From: CAWGHZ01 sp963775315
GTDB lineage: Bacteria > Pseudomonadota > Alphaproteobacteria > MPNO01 > DASWLB01
Reading direction: 5' to 3'
Length of the DNA: 64,000 nt
Assembly: GCA_963775315.1 (NCBI GenBank)
Contig: CAVZIN010000007.1
Coordinates: forward strand, 1,860,001 to 1,924,000
The translations under genes and the position numbers were made by a program. Below the pieces are notes generated by a model. It was not told the origin of the DNA. It saw nothing but the letters and a program-made list of their open reading frames with translations, and ran no database searches. Positions within the stretch are counted from its first letter, which is position 1. Each line of letters begins with the position of its first letter. This document shows positions 1 to 9,608 of this stretch, piece by piece.

Positions 1-4
1 CGGC

Positions 5-436
5 ATGACGGTCGCGCTGCTCGACATCGCCAAGCCGCGCGGCGACGAGTTCCTCGACCGCATCGCCGAGCTGCTCACGGCGCGCGGCATTCGGATCGAG
101 CGGTTTCGCAAGCCGCGCTTCTCGGTGATCGCGCCCGACGACCTGCGCCAGGAGATCGGAACGCGCTGCCAGGCCGTGATCGAGGCGCTCGCCGATTGAG
201 GCTCCTGCACGTCGTGCTGTATGCACGACCTGAAAGGGCTGGAGGAACGAGGCGTGGTGGGGGTCGGCGTCGCCACCACCGAGTTCGTCGAGGCGGCGGC
301 CGCGCAGTCGCGCGCCCTGGGCTATGCCCCGGCAGTCGTGTTCGTCGCCCACCCGATCCAGGACCGGACGCCCGAGGAGCTGCGGGCGCTGGCCGACGGC
401 GCGATCGAGGGCATCGTCAAGGCGCTCACGAGCTAA
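5..436 (+). CDS. UGSC-family selenoprotein (in-frame TGA = Sec), 5' end possibly outside window
   Basis: Reading from ATG at 5, the frame is open to TGA at 197-199 and continues in the same frame to TAA at 434-436. The residues around the TGA read ALAD-U-GSC-TSCC, which is the U-G-S-C signature that names the UGSC (seleno)protein family. The sequence on both sides is family-like: KPRGDEFLDRIAELL before, and HDLKGLEERG and VAHPI after. The product would be about 143 residues with Sec at about residue 65. The family is thought to be redox-active or thioredoxin-like, but its reaction is not known. A perfect hairpin 11 nt after the TGA fits a bacterial SECIS. Only 4 nt precede the ATG, so the true start may lie upstream of the window. 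The alternative, two truncated ORFs split by a nonsense mutation, is less likely because conservation continues across the stop. Confidence 0.82.
197..229 (+). promoter_or_regulatory. Sec UGA codon and bacterial SECIS-like hairpin
   Basis: The UGA is at 197-199. Bases 211-217 (GTCGTGC) pair perfectly with 223-229 (GCACGAC), leaving a 5-nt loop TGTAT at 218-222. The loop starts 18 nt after the UGA and has G as its second base. Bacterial SECIS elements lie inside the coding region just downstream of UGA, with a short apical loop carrying an early G that SelB contacts, so the geometry fits. SelB recognition is inferred, not shown. Confidence 0.7.
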
Positions 437-542
437 CTACAGGCTGGGCCTGCCTTTTCCAGACATTCGTATCCGGCGCCATTCTTTTGCCCCACATCGT
501 CCCTATATGGTGGGAGGGGCGAGAACGAGGGGAGCGAGGACC

Positions 543-1370
543 ATGTCCGGACCGTCGCGCACGACGCACGCCCTCAGCGGAGCGGCCGTCGCCGCCGTGC
601 TGATCGCGGCGAGCATTGGCACCGCGGCGGCACAGTCCGCCGCGCCCGACCCGGATGGCCTGACCAGCGCCGATATCGAGGCGCTGCACGAATACAACCT
701 TTATGCCGCGAGCCAAGCGGCCCGCACCGGCGCCGCGATGCTGCAGGCCGGCTACACCAAGTATGCCGTGATGCAGTTCGAGAAGGCGGTGCGCCTCGCC
801 CCCAAGGTCGCGTCCTACCGGCAGGCCCTGGCGGTCGCGCGCCAGCGCCTGGCCAGCGACGCGAAGCGGAATGCCCCGGCCCCCGTCTCGCTCGACCCCG
901 ACGCGAACCCGGACGAGGGCATCCAGATCCCCGGCTTCACGCCACCCGCGTCCATCGCCGGCGCGCCCGGTTCCGCCACCGGGACCGACGAGAACCAGTC
1001 CGGGGACGGCTCCGACGGCACGGGCGCCGGGGGCATCGGCGGGACGGGCGATTCCGGCACGTCCGCCGGGTCCCAAACCGACGGCCAGGGCAGCACCTCC
1101 ACCGGCACGCCTGCCGCCGCGACCGGCACCGCGGCGGACTCCGCCGGCGCCACGGCGGGCGTCGATTCCGGCGCCTCCCTGCTCTCGCCCGGCCCGGTGA
1201 CCGGCGCCAAGGCGTACGACGTGCCGATGGGCACCATCCCCGGCTACGCGCCGCAGCGCCCGACCGGCGACCCCGCGATCCGCCCCATCGAGCGCAGGGC
1301 CGGAACGTCAGGGGCACCGGACGGCGACCCGCTTCCCACCTCCCCGACCGCCGCCAAGCCGCGGCGCTGA
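543..1370 (+). CDS. secreted protein with one TPR-like segment and disordered tail
   Basis: This is a 275-residue protein. ATG at 543 follows a GGGAGCGAGGA ribosome site. The N terminus is a signal peptide (hydrophobic AAVAAVLIAASIGTAAA, likely cleaved after AQS-A), so it is exported. Residues about 45-105 contain helices resembling a TPR unit (GYTKYAVMQFEKAVRLAP). The remainder, about 110-275, is low complexity and rich in Gly, Ser, Thr, Pro and Ala, probably disordered. No catalytic motif is visible. It stands alone between the selenoprotein and the MFS exporter. I cannot assign a function; a periplasmic scaffold role is only a guess. Confidence 0.7.
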   Translation: MSGPSRTTHALSGAAVAAVLIAASIGTAAAQSAAPDPDGLTSADIEALHEYNLYAASQAARTGAAMLQAGYTKYAVMQFEKAVRLAPKVASYRQALAVARQRLASDAKRNAPAPVSLDPDANPDEGIQIPGFTPPASIAGAPGSATGTDENQSGDGSDGTGAGGIGGTGDSGTSAGSQTDGQGSTSTGTPAAATGTAADSAGATAGVDSGASLLSPGPVTGAKAYDVPMGTIPGYAPQRPTGDPAIRPIERRAGTSGAPDGDPLPTSPTAAKPRR

Positions 1371-1476
1371 GCCGCCCGGCGCGGCGCCTTTCCCTGCGGT
1401 GACGCGGCCATAGACGCGGCCCTTTCGCCGCACGGGGGGTTGCGGCATTATGGCGCATCGAAGGGTGCGGCATCCC

Positions 1477-2931
1477 ATGAACGACCGAGCGTCCGGCCCC
1501 CCCGCCGAGAAGGCGAGCTGGGGCGAACTGTTTCGCGGCGAGCAGGCCGTCTACCTGGCACTGGTGGTGCTGGGGGTTGTGATGTTCTCGCTGCAGATCC
1601 TGATCATCGTCACCATCATGCCGACGGTGGTCGAGGAGATCGGCGGCGGCGCCTACTACGTCTGGGCGGCGATGCTCTACCAGGTCGGCACCATCACCGG
1701 CGCCGCCTGCGTCGGGCCGACCTGGCGCTGGATCGGGGCGCGCCGGACGTTCGTGCTCGCCTCGTCGGTCTACGCGCTTGGCACGCTGGGGTGCGCGGTC
1801 TCGCCCGACATGCTGACGCTCGACATCGCGCGCACCGTGCAGGGTCTGGGCGCGGGGCTGATCGCCGGCGGAACGATGGGGCTGGTGAGCCGGCTGTTCA
1901 AGCCGAGCCAGCGCACCCGTGTGCTCGCCATCTACCAGGGCACCTGGACGATCTGCTCGCTGATCGGACCGTTCTTCGGCGGCGCCTTCGCCGAGATCGG
2001 CTGGTGGCGCGGCTCGTTCTGGACGTCGCTGCCGCTGGTCATCGTGTTCGCGCTGATCGCCTGGGCGCGCGTCCCGGCCTCGCTCGGCCAGGGCGCCGGC
2101 GGCGACGAGAAGCGCGGCGGCCTGCCGGTGCTCCGCCTCGCCCTGCTCGCCGGCGGGGTGACCGGCGTGGCCGAGGCCGGCCAGCTGCACGAACGGCTCG
2201 CCATCGCCGCGCTGCTCGTCGCGTCGGTCGGCGCGATCTGGGCGGCCTTCCGCGTCGATGCCGGAGCCGAGACCCGGCTGTTCCCGTCGCACCCGCTGTC
2301 GGTCACGCGGGCTGTCGGGCTCGGCTACTGGCTGCTGATCATCGTCGGCGGCGTGCAGTCGGCGGTCACCATCTTCCTGCCGCTCACCTTGCAGATCGTG
2401 CACGACGTGACGCCGCTGCTGGTCGGCGTCACCAACCTGATCGTCTCGACCGCCTGGACGATCTCGACCTTCATGGTCTCCGGCTGGTCGGGGGCGCGCG
2501 AGCGGTTCGCCCTGCAGTCCGGCCCCGTGTTCATCATGTTTGCCGTGGCGATGCTCGCCTCGACCGCGCATGGCGGCACGCTCGCCGTCCTGTTCGGCGC
2601 CGCCTTCGTCCTCGGCTGGGGTATCGGCATCCACAACGTCCATCTCGGGGCGCGGGTGATGGGCGCGGCCGAGAAGGGCGAGGAGGCGGTGACCGCCTCG
2701 TCGCTCTCGATGGTGCGCTCGCTCGGCGGAGCGGTCGGCACCGCGATGGCCGGGATGGTGGCGAACGTCGCCGGGCTCGGCGAGCACATCGACACGGCAA
2801 CGGTGACCGGCGCGGTCGACGCGGTCTATCTGTTCGCCCTGGTGCCGGTCGCTTTCGCCGTGCTGTTCATCGTGCGGCTGACGCGGCTCGTGGTGCCGCG
2901 CACTGCGACGGTGATCGCCGCCGGCGAGTAG
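1477..2931 (+). CDS. MFS transporter, drug/H+ antiporter type
   Basis: This 484-residue integral membrane protein starts with LQILIIVTIMPTVVEEIGG and goes on with helix pairs typical of 12-14-TM MFS exporters. The loop motif RTVQGLGAGLIAGGTMG matches the motif C region of drug antiporters. It is clearly paralogous to the MFS protein at 20896-22323: both share IMPTVV, WAAM, GTLGCA, SQ/YQ..T and IGWWRGSFW blocks. I start at ATG 1477 because the paralogue aligns from there. An upstream in-frame ATG at 1450 lies inside a sequence element also conserved upstream of the paralogue, so that element is probably regulatory rather than coding. The substrate is unknown. It converges with the TPR gene and ends 4 nt from it. 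Confidence 0.85.
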   Translation: MNDRASGPPAEKASWGELFRGEQAVYLALVVLGVVMFSLQILIIVTIMPTVVEEIGGGAYYVWAAMLYQVGTITGAACVGPTWRWIGARRTFVLASSVYALGTLGCAVSPDMLTLDIARTVQGLGAGLIAGGTMGLVSRLFKPSQRTRVLAIYQGTWTICSLIGPFFGGAFAEIGWWRGSFWTSLPLVIVFALIAWARVPASLGQGAGGDEKRGGLPVLRLALLAGGVTGVAEAGQLHERLAIAALLVASVGAIWAAFRVDAGAETRLFPSHPLSVTRAVGLGYWLLIIVGGVQSAVTIFLPLTLQIVHDVTPLLVGVTNLIVSTAWTISTFMVSGWSGARERFALQSGPVFIMFAVAMLASTAHGGTLAVLFGAAFVLGWGIGIHNVHLGARVMGAAEKGEEAVTASSLSMVRSLGGAVGTAMAGMVANVAGLGEHIDTATVTGAVDAVYLFALVPVAFAVLFIVRLTRLVVPRTATVIAAGE

Positions 2932-2934
2932 GCG

Positions 2935-4764
2935 CTACTTCAGCGCCCCGAGCAGGCGCCGGGCGTCGCCCGCCTCGGGGAAGCTTTTCGATATTTTGAG
3001 CACGCGCTCCAGGCTCGCCCGTGCCTCGGCCCGCTGGCCCAGCGCCTTCTGCACCACGGCGAGGTGGTAGCCGATGGAGGGATCGCGCGGGCGCGCCGCC
3101 GCGGCGTTGGCGAGAATGGCAAGCGCCTCCTGGTTGCGCCCATTCAGATGCAGCAGCCAGGCGTGGGTGTCGCCGACATTGGCATTGCGCGGCGCCAATT
3201 TGGCGGCCCGCTCGGCAAGCGCCAGCCCCTCGGTGAACTGGCTGCGCGCGCCCAGCATCAGTGCGAGATTGTTGAGCATCAGCACGTCGTCGGGCCGGCT
3301 CGCCAGCACCTTGCGGTAGAGAGTCAGCGCGCGGTCATGGTCGCCGTGCCGGTCGAGCATCACCGCGAAGCGCGACAGCTCGGTGAGATCGTAGGGATCG
3401 GCGTCGACCAGCCGCCGCTGCGCGTCGATGGCCGCGTCCGGCTCGCCCAGCCGCTCCTCGGCGATGACATAGGCGCGGAGCAGCGCCATGTTGTCGGGCG
3501 CGATAAGAAGACCCTGCTCCAGCGTCCGCGCCGCCTCCTGGTAGTTGCGCACGTAGCCGTAGAACCCGCCGAGCTTGAGGAAGCCGAGCGGATCGTTGGG
3601 AAAGCGATCGACCATCGCCTTGAAGGTCTTCTCGGCGTCCGCGACCTTTCCGGCCACCTGGTAGGCCGTGCCGAGCGTGTCGAGCGCGTCCGGCCCGGCT
3701 TTCGGCGCGTCGGCGAGTGCCCGGAAGATCCCGATCGCCTGCGCCCGGTCGCCCTTCCGCATCAGCACTTCGCCGAGCCGCTTGCGCGGCTCGGTCGCGG
3801 CGGGATCGAGCGTCGCGGCCCGCTTCAGCTCCGTCACCGCGTCGTCCAAATGGCCGAGCGCGACGTCGGCATCGGCGAGCGCCATCTGCGCCGCGGCGGA
3901 GTCGGGATGGCGGGCGGCGGCGTTGGCGAATTCCTGCCGCGCCTTCTCCAGCGCGCCCACCACCCTGTAGGCGGTGCCGAGCGCGAGATTCGCTTCGTCG
4001 CCCTTGGGATCGAGCGCGCGCACGCGGTCGAAGCGCTTCATCGCGTCGGCATCCCGCTTGAGCCCGAGATCGGCGGTTCCCACCACCGCCTGGCCGAGCG
4101 CGTCGCCGGACGAGAGCGGCACCACCGGCTCGAGCAGCGAAAGCGCCTTCTGGTATTCGTGCGCCCGGTTGTAGAGGGCGCCCAGACCGACCATTGCGTC
4201 GACGGGCCGGTCCTTGATGTCGGCAAGCCCCTTCTCGTACTCGGAGATCGCGCGGTCCGTCCGCCCCTCGGCCGCGAAGATCTCGCCGAGCCTTCGATGT
4301 GCGCGCAGCGCCTCGGCCGGGGCGATCTGCACGGCCGTGAGATATTCGTGCTTCGCCGCGTCGCGCTTGCCCTGCTTCATGTGGATGTCGCCGATCGCCG
4401 TATACGCCGTCCACTGCAGCGGCCGGCTCGCCACCGACCGGCGGAGCTCGGCGAGCCCGGCATCGACCTGGCCGTCGAGGGTGAGGGCGACGCCATAGAT
4501 CTCGAGCGCGTCCGCGTCGTCCGGATGCCGCTTGAGGAAATCGCGCGCCGTCGTAACGGCCTTCTTGTAGTCGCGCGCTTCGATCAGGCGCCGCACCGCG
4601 TCGACCGGCGAGCCGTCGTTCTGCGGCGGGCGGAGCCCGAGCGGCAGGGATTCGATGCCGGTCCCTCCGAACACCGTGGGGATCGGCGCTGCGTTCGCCC
4701 CCGCTGTCATAAGCGCGAGCGCGAGGGCGGCGGCCGCGCCGCACACCGGGCGGGGGCGGCTCAT
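2935..4764 (-). CDS. secreted tetratricopeptide-repeat protein
   Basis: A 609-residue protein with an N-terminal signal peptide (AAALALALMTAGANAAP) followed by TPR repeats through to the C terminus. Examples are GLAELRRSVASRPLQWTAY, YEKGLADI, and the run DALDTLGTAYQVAGKVADAE. TPR proteins serve as protein-interaction scaffolds; here the location would be the periplasm or outer membrane. Its ATG overlaps the TGA of the glutamate dehydrogenase gene (ATGA at 4761-4764), so translation is probably coupled and the two are co-transcribed. That pairing of a cytosolic enzyme and an exported scaffold is odd and offers no obvious shared function. Confidence 0.8.
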   Translation of the reverse strand: MSRPRPVCGAAAALALALMTAGANAAPIPTVFGGTGIESLPLGLRPPQNDGSPVDAVRRLIEARDYKKAVTTARDFLKRHPDDADALEIYGVALTLDGQVDAGLAELRRSVASRPLQWTAYTAIGDIHMKQGKRDAAKHEYLTAVQIAPAEALRAHRRLGEIFAAEGRTDRAISEYEKGLADIKDRPVDAMVGLGALYNRAHEYQKALSLLEPVVPLSSGDALGQAVVGTADLGLKRDADAMKRFDRVRALDPKGDEANLALGTAYRVVGALEKARQEFANAAARHPDSAAAQMALADADVALGHLDDAVTELKRAATLDPAATEPRKRLGEVLMRKGDRAQAIGIFRALADAPKAGPDALDTLGTAYQVAGKVADAEKTFKAMVDRFPNDPLGFLKLGGFYGYVRNYQEAARTLEQGLLIAPDNMALLRAYVIAEERLGEPDAAIDAQRRLVDADPYDLTELSRFAVMLDRHGDHDRALTLYRKVLASRPDDVLMLNNLALMLGARSQFTEGLALAERAAKLAPRNANVGDTHAWLLHLNGRNQEALAILANAAAARPRDPSIGYHLAVVQKALGQRAEARASLERVLKISKSFPEAGDARRLLGALK

Positions 4765-7700
4765 CCCTGCACCATGGCGCGGATCTCGCGCGTCGCGACG
4801 GTCAGCATGGCGAGGTCGGCGCCGCCCGCCGAATGCAGCTCGCGCAGCAGGTCGACGACGCGGGCCGCGGCATGGTTCTGCGCCCGCTCCCACTGCGTGA
4901 CCGCCGCCGCCGCCTCGCGCACCCCGTTCGCCGAGCCGATCACCTGGCTCGCCAGCTGGCATTGCTGGACGTAGAGGTCGTCGACCACGGCGGCCAGCGC
5001 CAGCTTCTGCCACTCGCTCTCCGCCGTCACCTGCTCCGCCGCCGCGCGAAGCCAGGTGAAGCCGAACCGCGCGCCCAGCGTGAAATAGACCCGCGCCACC
5101 TCCTCGACCTTGCGCTTCGCCGCCTCGGCGATGCGCACGATGTCGGGCGCTGACGCGTAGGCCTCGAGCGCACCGACACGGCGGGCGAGCTGATCCGGCG
5201 CGCCGCCGGACTCGTAATGCTCGGCGCGTGCCGCGATCGCCGCCGCGAGCTCGTCGTTGGCGAGCGCGTGCGCTCCCTCGACCAGCGAGGCGACGCCGCC
5301 CTGGAAGCGGGCGATCACCTCGCGGATCGGCTTGTCGGCGAGCCCCTGGCGGAGGAACCACTGGGTGGCGCGCCGGAGCAACGCCATGATCTCATGGTTC
5401 ATCGCGACCTGCACCGCCGCCGGCGCCTTGTTGTCCAGCGCCTCGATCTCCGCCCACAGCGGGCGCACGTCGAACACCTGGCGCGCCATCAGGTAGGCGC
5501 GCGCGATCCGGTCGGGCGGCTGGCCGGTCTTGTAGGCGGTTTCGTTGACGAAGCTCGCGCCCATCCGGTTGACGAGGCTGTTGGTCAGGTAGGTCGCGCT
5601 GATCTCGCGCCGGAGCCGGTGCTTCCCGATCTGCTTGCCATATTCCTTGCGCAAGGGTGTCGGGAAGTAGAGCCCGATGTCGTGCGTAAGGTAGGAATCG
5701 TCCGGCACGCCCGAATGGATCAGCGCGTCGTAGAGCGCCATCTTGCCGTAGGCGAGCAGCACGGCGAGCTCGGGCCGCACCAGGCCGCGCCCCTTCTGGC
5801 GCCGCTCGGCGATGGTGTCGTCGTCCGGCAGGAACTCTACGGCGCGGTCGAGCCGGCCGGCGCGCTCGAGCGCACGGATGAAGCGCGCGTGCTCGTCCAG
5901 AAGCTCCGCCCCGTGCGCCTCGATATGGGTGAGGATCGTCGCCTGGCGGTAATTGTCGAGCAGCACCAGCCCCGCGACCTCGTCGGTCATGGCGGCGAGC
6001 ATGCGGTCGCGCTTCTTGCGGGTGAGGCCCGTCTCCTCCATCGCCGCGCGCAGCAGGATCTTGATGTTGACCTCGTGGTCCGAGGTATCGACGCCCGCCG
6101 AGTTGTCGATGAAGTCGGTGTTGATCCGCCCGCCCGCCAGCGCGTACTCGATGCGGCCGAGCTGGGTGACGCCGAGATTGGCGCCCTCGCCCACCACCCG
6201 CGCCTTCACCTCACGACCGTCGACGCGGAGCGCATCGTTGGCCCGGTCGCCGACCTCTCCATGCGTCTCGTTGTGCGACTTGACGAACGTGCCGATCCCA
6301 CCGAACCAGAGAAGGTCGGTTTCCGCCGTCAGCATGGCGCGGACCAGCTCGGCCGGGGTGACGCTCTCCTTCGGCCCGAGGGCGAAGGCGCGGCGCATCG
6401 GCTCGGTCACGGCAATCTGCTTGGCACGCCGGTCGAACACGCCGCCACCCTTCGAGATCAGCTTGGCGTCGTAGTCGGACCAGGACGGCCGCGCGAGCCC
6501 GAACAGGCGCTTGCGCTCGGCGAGGCTCGCCTGCGGGTCGGGGTCGGGATCGACGAAGATGTGCAGATGGTTGAACGCGCCCACGAGCTTGATGTGGGGC
6601 GAGAGCAGCATGCCGTTGCCGAACACGTCGCCCGACATGTCGCCGACGCCGACCACCGTGAAGCCCTGGGCCTGGATGTCGGTGCCGAGCTCGCGGAAGT
6701 GGCGCTTCACCGATTCCCACGCGCCGCGCGCGGTGATGCCCATCTTCTTGTGGTCCCACCCGGCCGACCCTCCCGACGCGAAGGCGTCGTCAAGCCAGAA
6801 GCCGTAGTCCGCGGCGATCCCGTTGGCGATGTCGGAGAAGGTGGCCGTCCCCTTGTCGGCCGCGACCACGAGGTAGGGATCGTCGTCGTCGAGCCGCACG
6901 ACGCGTTCGGGCGGCACCACCTTGCCGCGCACCAGATTGTCGGTGACGTCGAGCAGCCCCTGCATGAAGATGCGGTAGCAGGCAATCCCCTCCTCCATCA
7001 GCGCGTCGCGCCCGCCTTCGACCGGCGGCCGCTTCACCACGAACCCGCCCTTCGCGCCCACCGGCACGATGACGGCATTCTTGGTCATCTGCGCCTTCAT
7101 CAGCCCGAGGATCTCGGTCCGGAAATCCTCGCGCCGGTCGGACCAGCGGATTCCGCCGCGCGCGACGCGCCCGCCGCGCAGGTGGATCGCCTCGACCCGC
7201 GGCGAATAGACCAGCACCTCGACCAGCGGGCGCGGCAGGGGCAGGTCGTCGAGCTTCCGGCTGTCCAGCTTGAACGAGAGGTAGCGCTTGAGCGCGCCGT
7301 CCGCGTCCGGCTGGTAGTAGTTGGTCCGCAGCGCCGAATCGCAGATGTTGAGGAAGCGCCGCAGGATGCGGTCGTCGTCTGGGTTCGCCACCGCGTCGAG
7401 CGCGGCGAGCGCCTGGCCGTGCAGCCGCTTCGCCTGCGCCTCCGTCCCCCGCCGCCGGTCGGGATCGAACCGGGCCTCGAACAGCGCGACGATCAGCGTC
7501 GCGACCTTCGCGTTCGCGGCCAGCGTCTCGGCCATGTAGTCCTGGCTGAACGGGATGCCGGCCTGGCGCAGGTAGCGCGACCAGGCGCGCAGGACCGAGA
7601 CCTGGCGCCAGCCGAGGCCGGCGTCGACCACCAGCCGGTTGAGCCCGTCGCTCTCCACCTCGCCCGACCAGACGCGCGCGAACGCGTCCTCGAACCGGTC

Positions 7701-9608
7701 GCGCAGCTCGGCCACGTCGACGGCCCCGCCCGACTTGGTGGCGAGGCCGAAATCGTGGATCCAGAAGCTCTCGGCCGCATGGCGCGGCGCCACCTCGTGC
7801 GGCACCTCGTCGATCACGCGGAAACCCATGTTCTCCAGCATGGGCAGCACGTCGCTGAGCGGCACCGGCCCGCGATGGGTGTAGATCTTGAAGCGCAGCC
7901 CGTCCTTCGCCATCCCCTCGGTTCGGTAGAGGCTCATGTGCAGCCGGCCGGTGGCGAGGGCGGCCTCCAGCTTGGCGATGTCGTCGACGGCGGAGGACGC
8001 CTCGAACTGGTCGCGATAGCCCGGCGGAAAGGCGAGCGAGTAGTTGCGGAACCGTTCGAGCCCGCCTTCCTCGCCATGCGCCGCTGCCAGGGCGAGGTTG
8101 AGCTCGTCGGCCCAGTTGCGCGCCGCCTCGGCAAGGCGCCGCTCGATCTCGCCGGTCGCCTGGGAGGTGGGGGCGACCTTTCCTTCGGGCAGGCTCACCA
8201 CGAGATGGATGCGCGCGAGGGCGGATTCCGAAAGCTGCACGGCGAACGAGTCGGTCTTGCCGCCGACGGCTTTCTCGACGATGTCCTGCATCCTTTCGCG
8301 CAGCACCGTGTCGTAGCGGTCGCGCGGCACGTAGATCAGGCACGAGACGTAGCGGCCGAACGGATCGCGATGGAGGAACAGCGCGACGCGCGGCCGCTCC
8401 TCGAGCCGCAGCACCCCGAGCGCGGTCGCCAGCAGGTCGTCGTCCGACATGCGGAACAGCTCGTCGCGCGGCAAGGTCTCGATGATGTTGAGCAGCGCCT
8501 TGCCGTCGTGGCCGCCGGGCGTCAGCCCCGAGCGCGCGACGATGCCGGCCACCTTGCGGCGCAGCAGCGGAATGTCGCGCGGCGCGCGGTTGTAGGCGAC
8601 CGAGGTGAACAGCCCGACGAACAGCCGGTCGCCCACCACGTCTCCGTGCCTGTCGAACCGCTTCACCCCGATCGTGTCGAGCTGCACGGCGCGGTGGACG
8701 GTCGACCGCCGGTTCGCCTTGTTGACCATCAGAAGCTGCGGCCGCTGCAGAAAGTCGGCGATCTCGGGCGGCACCGTCTCGGCGTGGCGCGTGCCCTCGA
8801 TGAGGATCGCCTTCTCGGACCGCAGGATGCCGCGCGCCGAGCCGGGGACCGGATGGATGACGGTGCGGCCGCGCGTCCGCTCGAACCGCGTCTCGCGATA
8901 GCCGAGGAAGGTGAAGTGGTTGGAATCGATCCAGCGCAGGAAGGCACGCCCCTCGTCGATCTCGTCGGCGGGCAAGGGCGGCGGCGCCGTGTCGAGCTCG
9001 GCGATCACCTCGGCGACGCGCACGCGCATCTCCGGCCAGTCCTCGACGGTGACGCGCACGTCGGCGAGCACATGCTCGATCTGGCGCCCGATCTCCGCCC
9101 CGCGCCGGGCGAGGTCGACGGCGGGGATCTCGATGTGCATGGCAGATTCGCGCGCCCACCCGTCGGGCGCATCCGACGGACGGCCGATCGCGACGATCCG
9201 TCCGGCCTTGTCGCGCGCCACCATCACGATCGGGTGGATCACGAGGCGCGGCGGCAGGTCGAGCGCCTTTAGCGCCTCGGTCACCGAATCGACCAGGAAC
9301 GGCATGTCGTCGTTGACGACCTCGATCACGGTCGAGGGCGACGACCAGCCGTCCTGCTTCGCATCCGGGTTGAGGAGCCGGACGGCGGCGCGGCCGGGCC
9401 GGCGCGCTTCGAGAAAGCCGAACAGCGACAGCGCCGCGCCGAGCAAATCGGCGGGCGCAGTCGCGGCCAGATGCTCGGGCGGGGCGCGCCGGTAGAGCTG
9501 CCTGACGAACGCCGCCGCGCGCTGGCCGCGCGTGCCGCGGACCCTGCGCGCCGCCCGGCGGGCGATGCGCTCCACCGGCGCCGCCGCGCCCTTGTCCCCT
9601 GCCGCCAT
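4761..9608 (-). CDS. gdhB: NAD-specific glutamate dehydrogenase, large type
   Basis: Oxidative deamination of L-glutamate to 2-oxoglutarate with NAD+, in the cytosol. The protein is 1,615 residues, as expected for the 180-kDa bacterial NAD-GDH class. N-terminal ACT-like regulatory regions (VVNDDMPFLVDSVTEAL near residue 90) precede the catalytic core. In the core, RGGIRWSDR (about 820) and VGAKGGFVVK (about 845) carry the substrate and catalytic lysines. The nucleotide region has GVGDMSGDVFGNGML near 990, and a long helical C-terminal domain follows. ATG at 9608 has an ideal AGGAGG 5 nt upstream. The preceding in-frame start at 9650 lacks such a site. The gene is divergent from the amino-acid importer at 9939, which suits a role in amino-acid catabolism. 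Confidence 0.95.
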   Translation of the reverse strand: MAAGDKGAAAPVERIARRAARRVRGTRGQRAAAFVRQLYRRAPPEHLAATAPADLLGAALSLFGFLEARRPGRAAVRLLNPDAKQDGWSSPSTVIEVVNDDMPFLVDSVTEALKALDLPPRLVIHPIVMVARDKAGRIVAIGRPSDAPDGWARESAMHIEIPAVDLARRGAEIGRQIEHVLADVRVTVEDWPEMRVRVAEVIAELDTAPPPLPADEIDEGRAFLRWIDSNHFTFLGYRETRFERTRGRTVIHPVPGSARGILRSEKAILIEGTRHAETVPPEIADFLQRPQLLMVNKANRRSTVHRAVQLDTIGVKRFDRHGDVVGDRLFVGLFTSVAYNRAPRDIPLLRRKVAGIVARSGLTPGGHDGKALLNIIETLPRDELFRMSDDDLLATALGVLRLEERPRVALFLHRDPFGRYVSCLIYVPRDRYDTVLRERMQDIVEKAVGGKTDSFAVQLSESALARIHLVVSLPEGKVAPTSQATGEIERRLAEAARNWADELNLALAAAHGEEGGLERFRNYSLAFPPGYRDQFEASSAVDDIAKLEAALATGRLHMSLYRTEGMAKDGLRFKIYTHRGPVPLSDVLPMLENMGFRVIDEVPHEVAPRHAAESFWIHDFGLATKSGGAVDVAELRDRFEDAFARVWSGEVESDGLNRLVVDAGLGWRQVSVLRAWSRYLRQAGIPFSQDYMAETLAANAKVATLIVALFEARFDPDRRRGTEAQAKRLHGQALAALDAVANPDDDRILRRFLNICDSALRTNYYQPDADGALKRYLSFKLDSRKLDDLPLPRPLVEVLVYSPRVEAIHLRGGRVARGGIRWSDRREDFRTEILGLMKAQMTKNAVIVPVGAKGGFVVKRPPVEGGRDALMEEGIACYRIFMQGLLDVTDNLVRGKVVPPERVVRLDDDDPYLVVAADKGTATFSDIANGIAADYGFWLDDAFASGGSAGWDHKKMGITARGAWESVKRHFRELGTDIQAQGFTVVGVGDMSGDVFGNGMLLSPHIKLVGAFNHLHIFVDPDPDPQASLAERKRLFGLARPSWSDYDAKLISKGGGVFDRRAKQIAVTEPMRRAFALGPKESVTPAELVRAMLTAETDLLWFGGIGTFVKSHNETHGEVGDRANDALRVDGREVKARVVGEGANLGVTQLGRIEYALAGGRINTDFIDNSAGVDTSDHEVNIKILLRAAMEETGLTRKKRDRMLAAMTDEVAGLVLLDNYRQATILTHIEAHGAELLDEHARFIRALERAGRLDRAVEFLPDDDTIAERRQKGRGLVRPELAVLLAYGKMALYDALIHSGVPDDSYLTHDIGLYFPTPLRKEYGKQIGKHRLRREISATYLTNSLVNRMGASFVNETAYKTGQPPDRIARAYLMARQVFDVRPLWAEIEALDNKAPAAVQVAMNHEIMALLRRATQWFLRQGLADKPIREVIARFQGGVASLVEGAHALANDELAAAIAARAEHYESGGAPDQLARRVGALEAYASAPDIVRIAEAAKRKVEEVARVYFTLGARFGFTWLRAAAEQVTAESEWQKLALAAVVDDLYVQQCQLASQVIGSANGVREAAAAVTQWERAQNHAAARVVDLLRELHSAGGADLAMLTVATREIRAMVQG

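Noticed and set aside
937..2787. Long minus-strand open frame opposite the first MFS gene
   Set aside because: Composition is dominated by Arg, Gly and Asp, as expected for antisense of G+C-rich DNA, and the plus-strand MFS gene is certain.
5217..9272. A 1,351-codon plus-strand open frame opposite the glutamate dehydrogenase
   Set aside because: It is the antisense shadow of a highly G+C-rich gene. Its residues are Arg/Glu/Gly/Asp-rich with no family resemblance.
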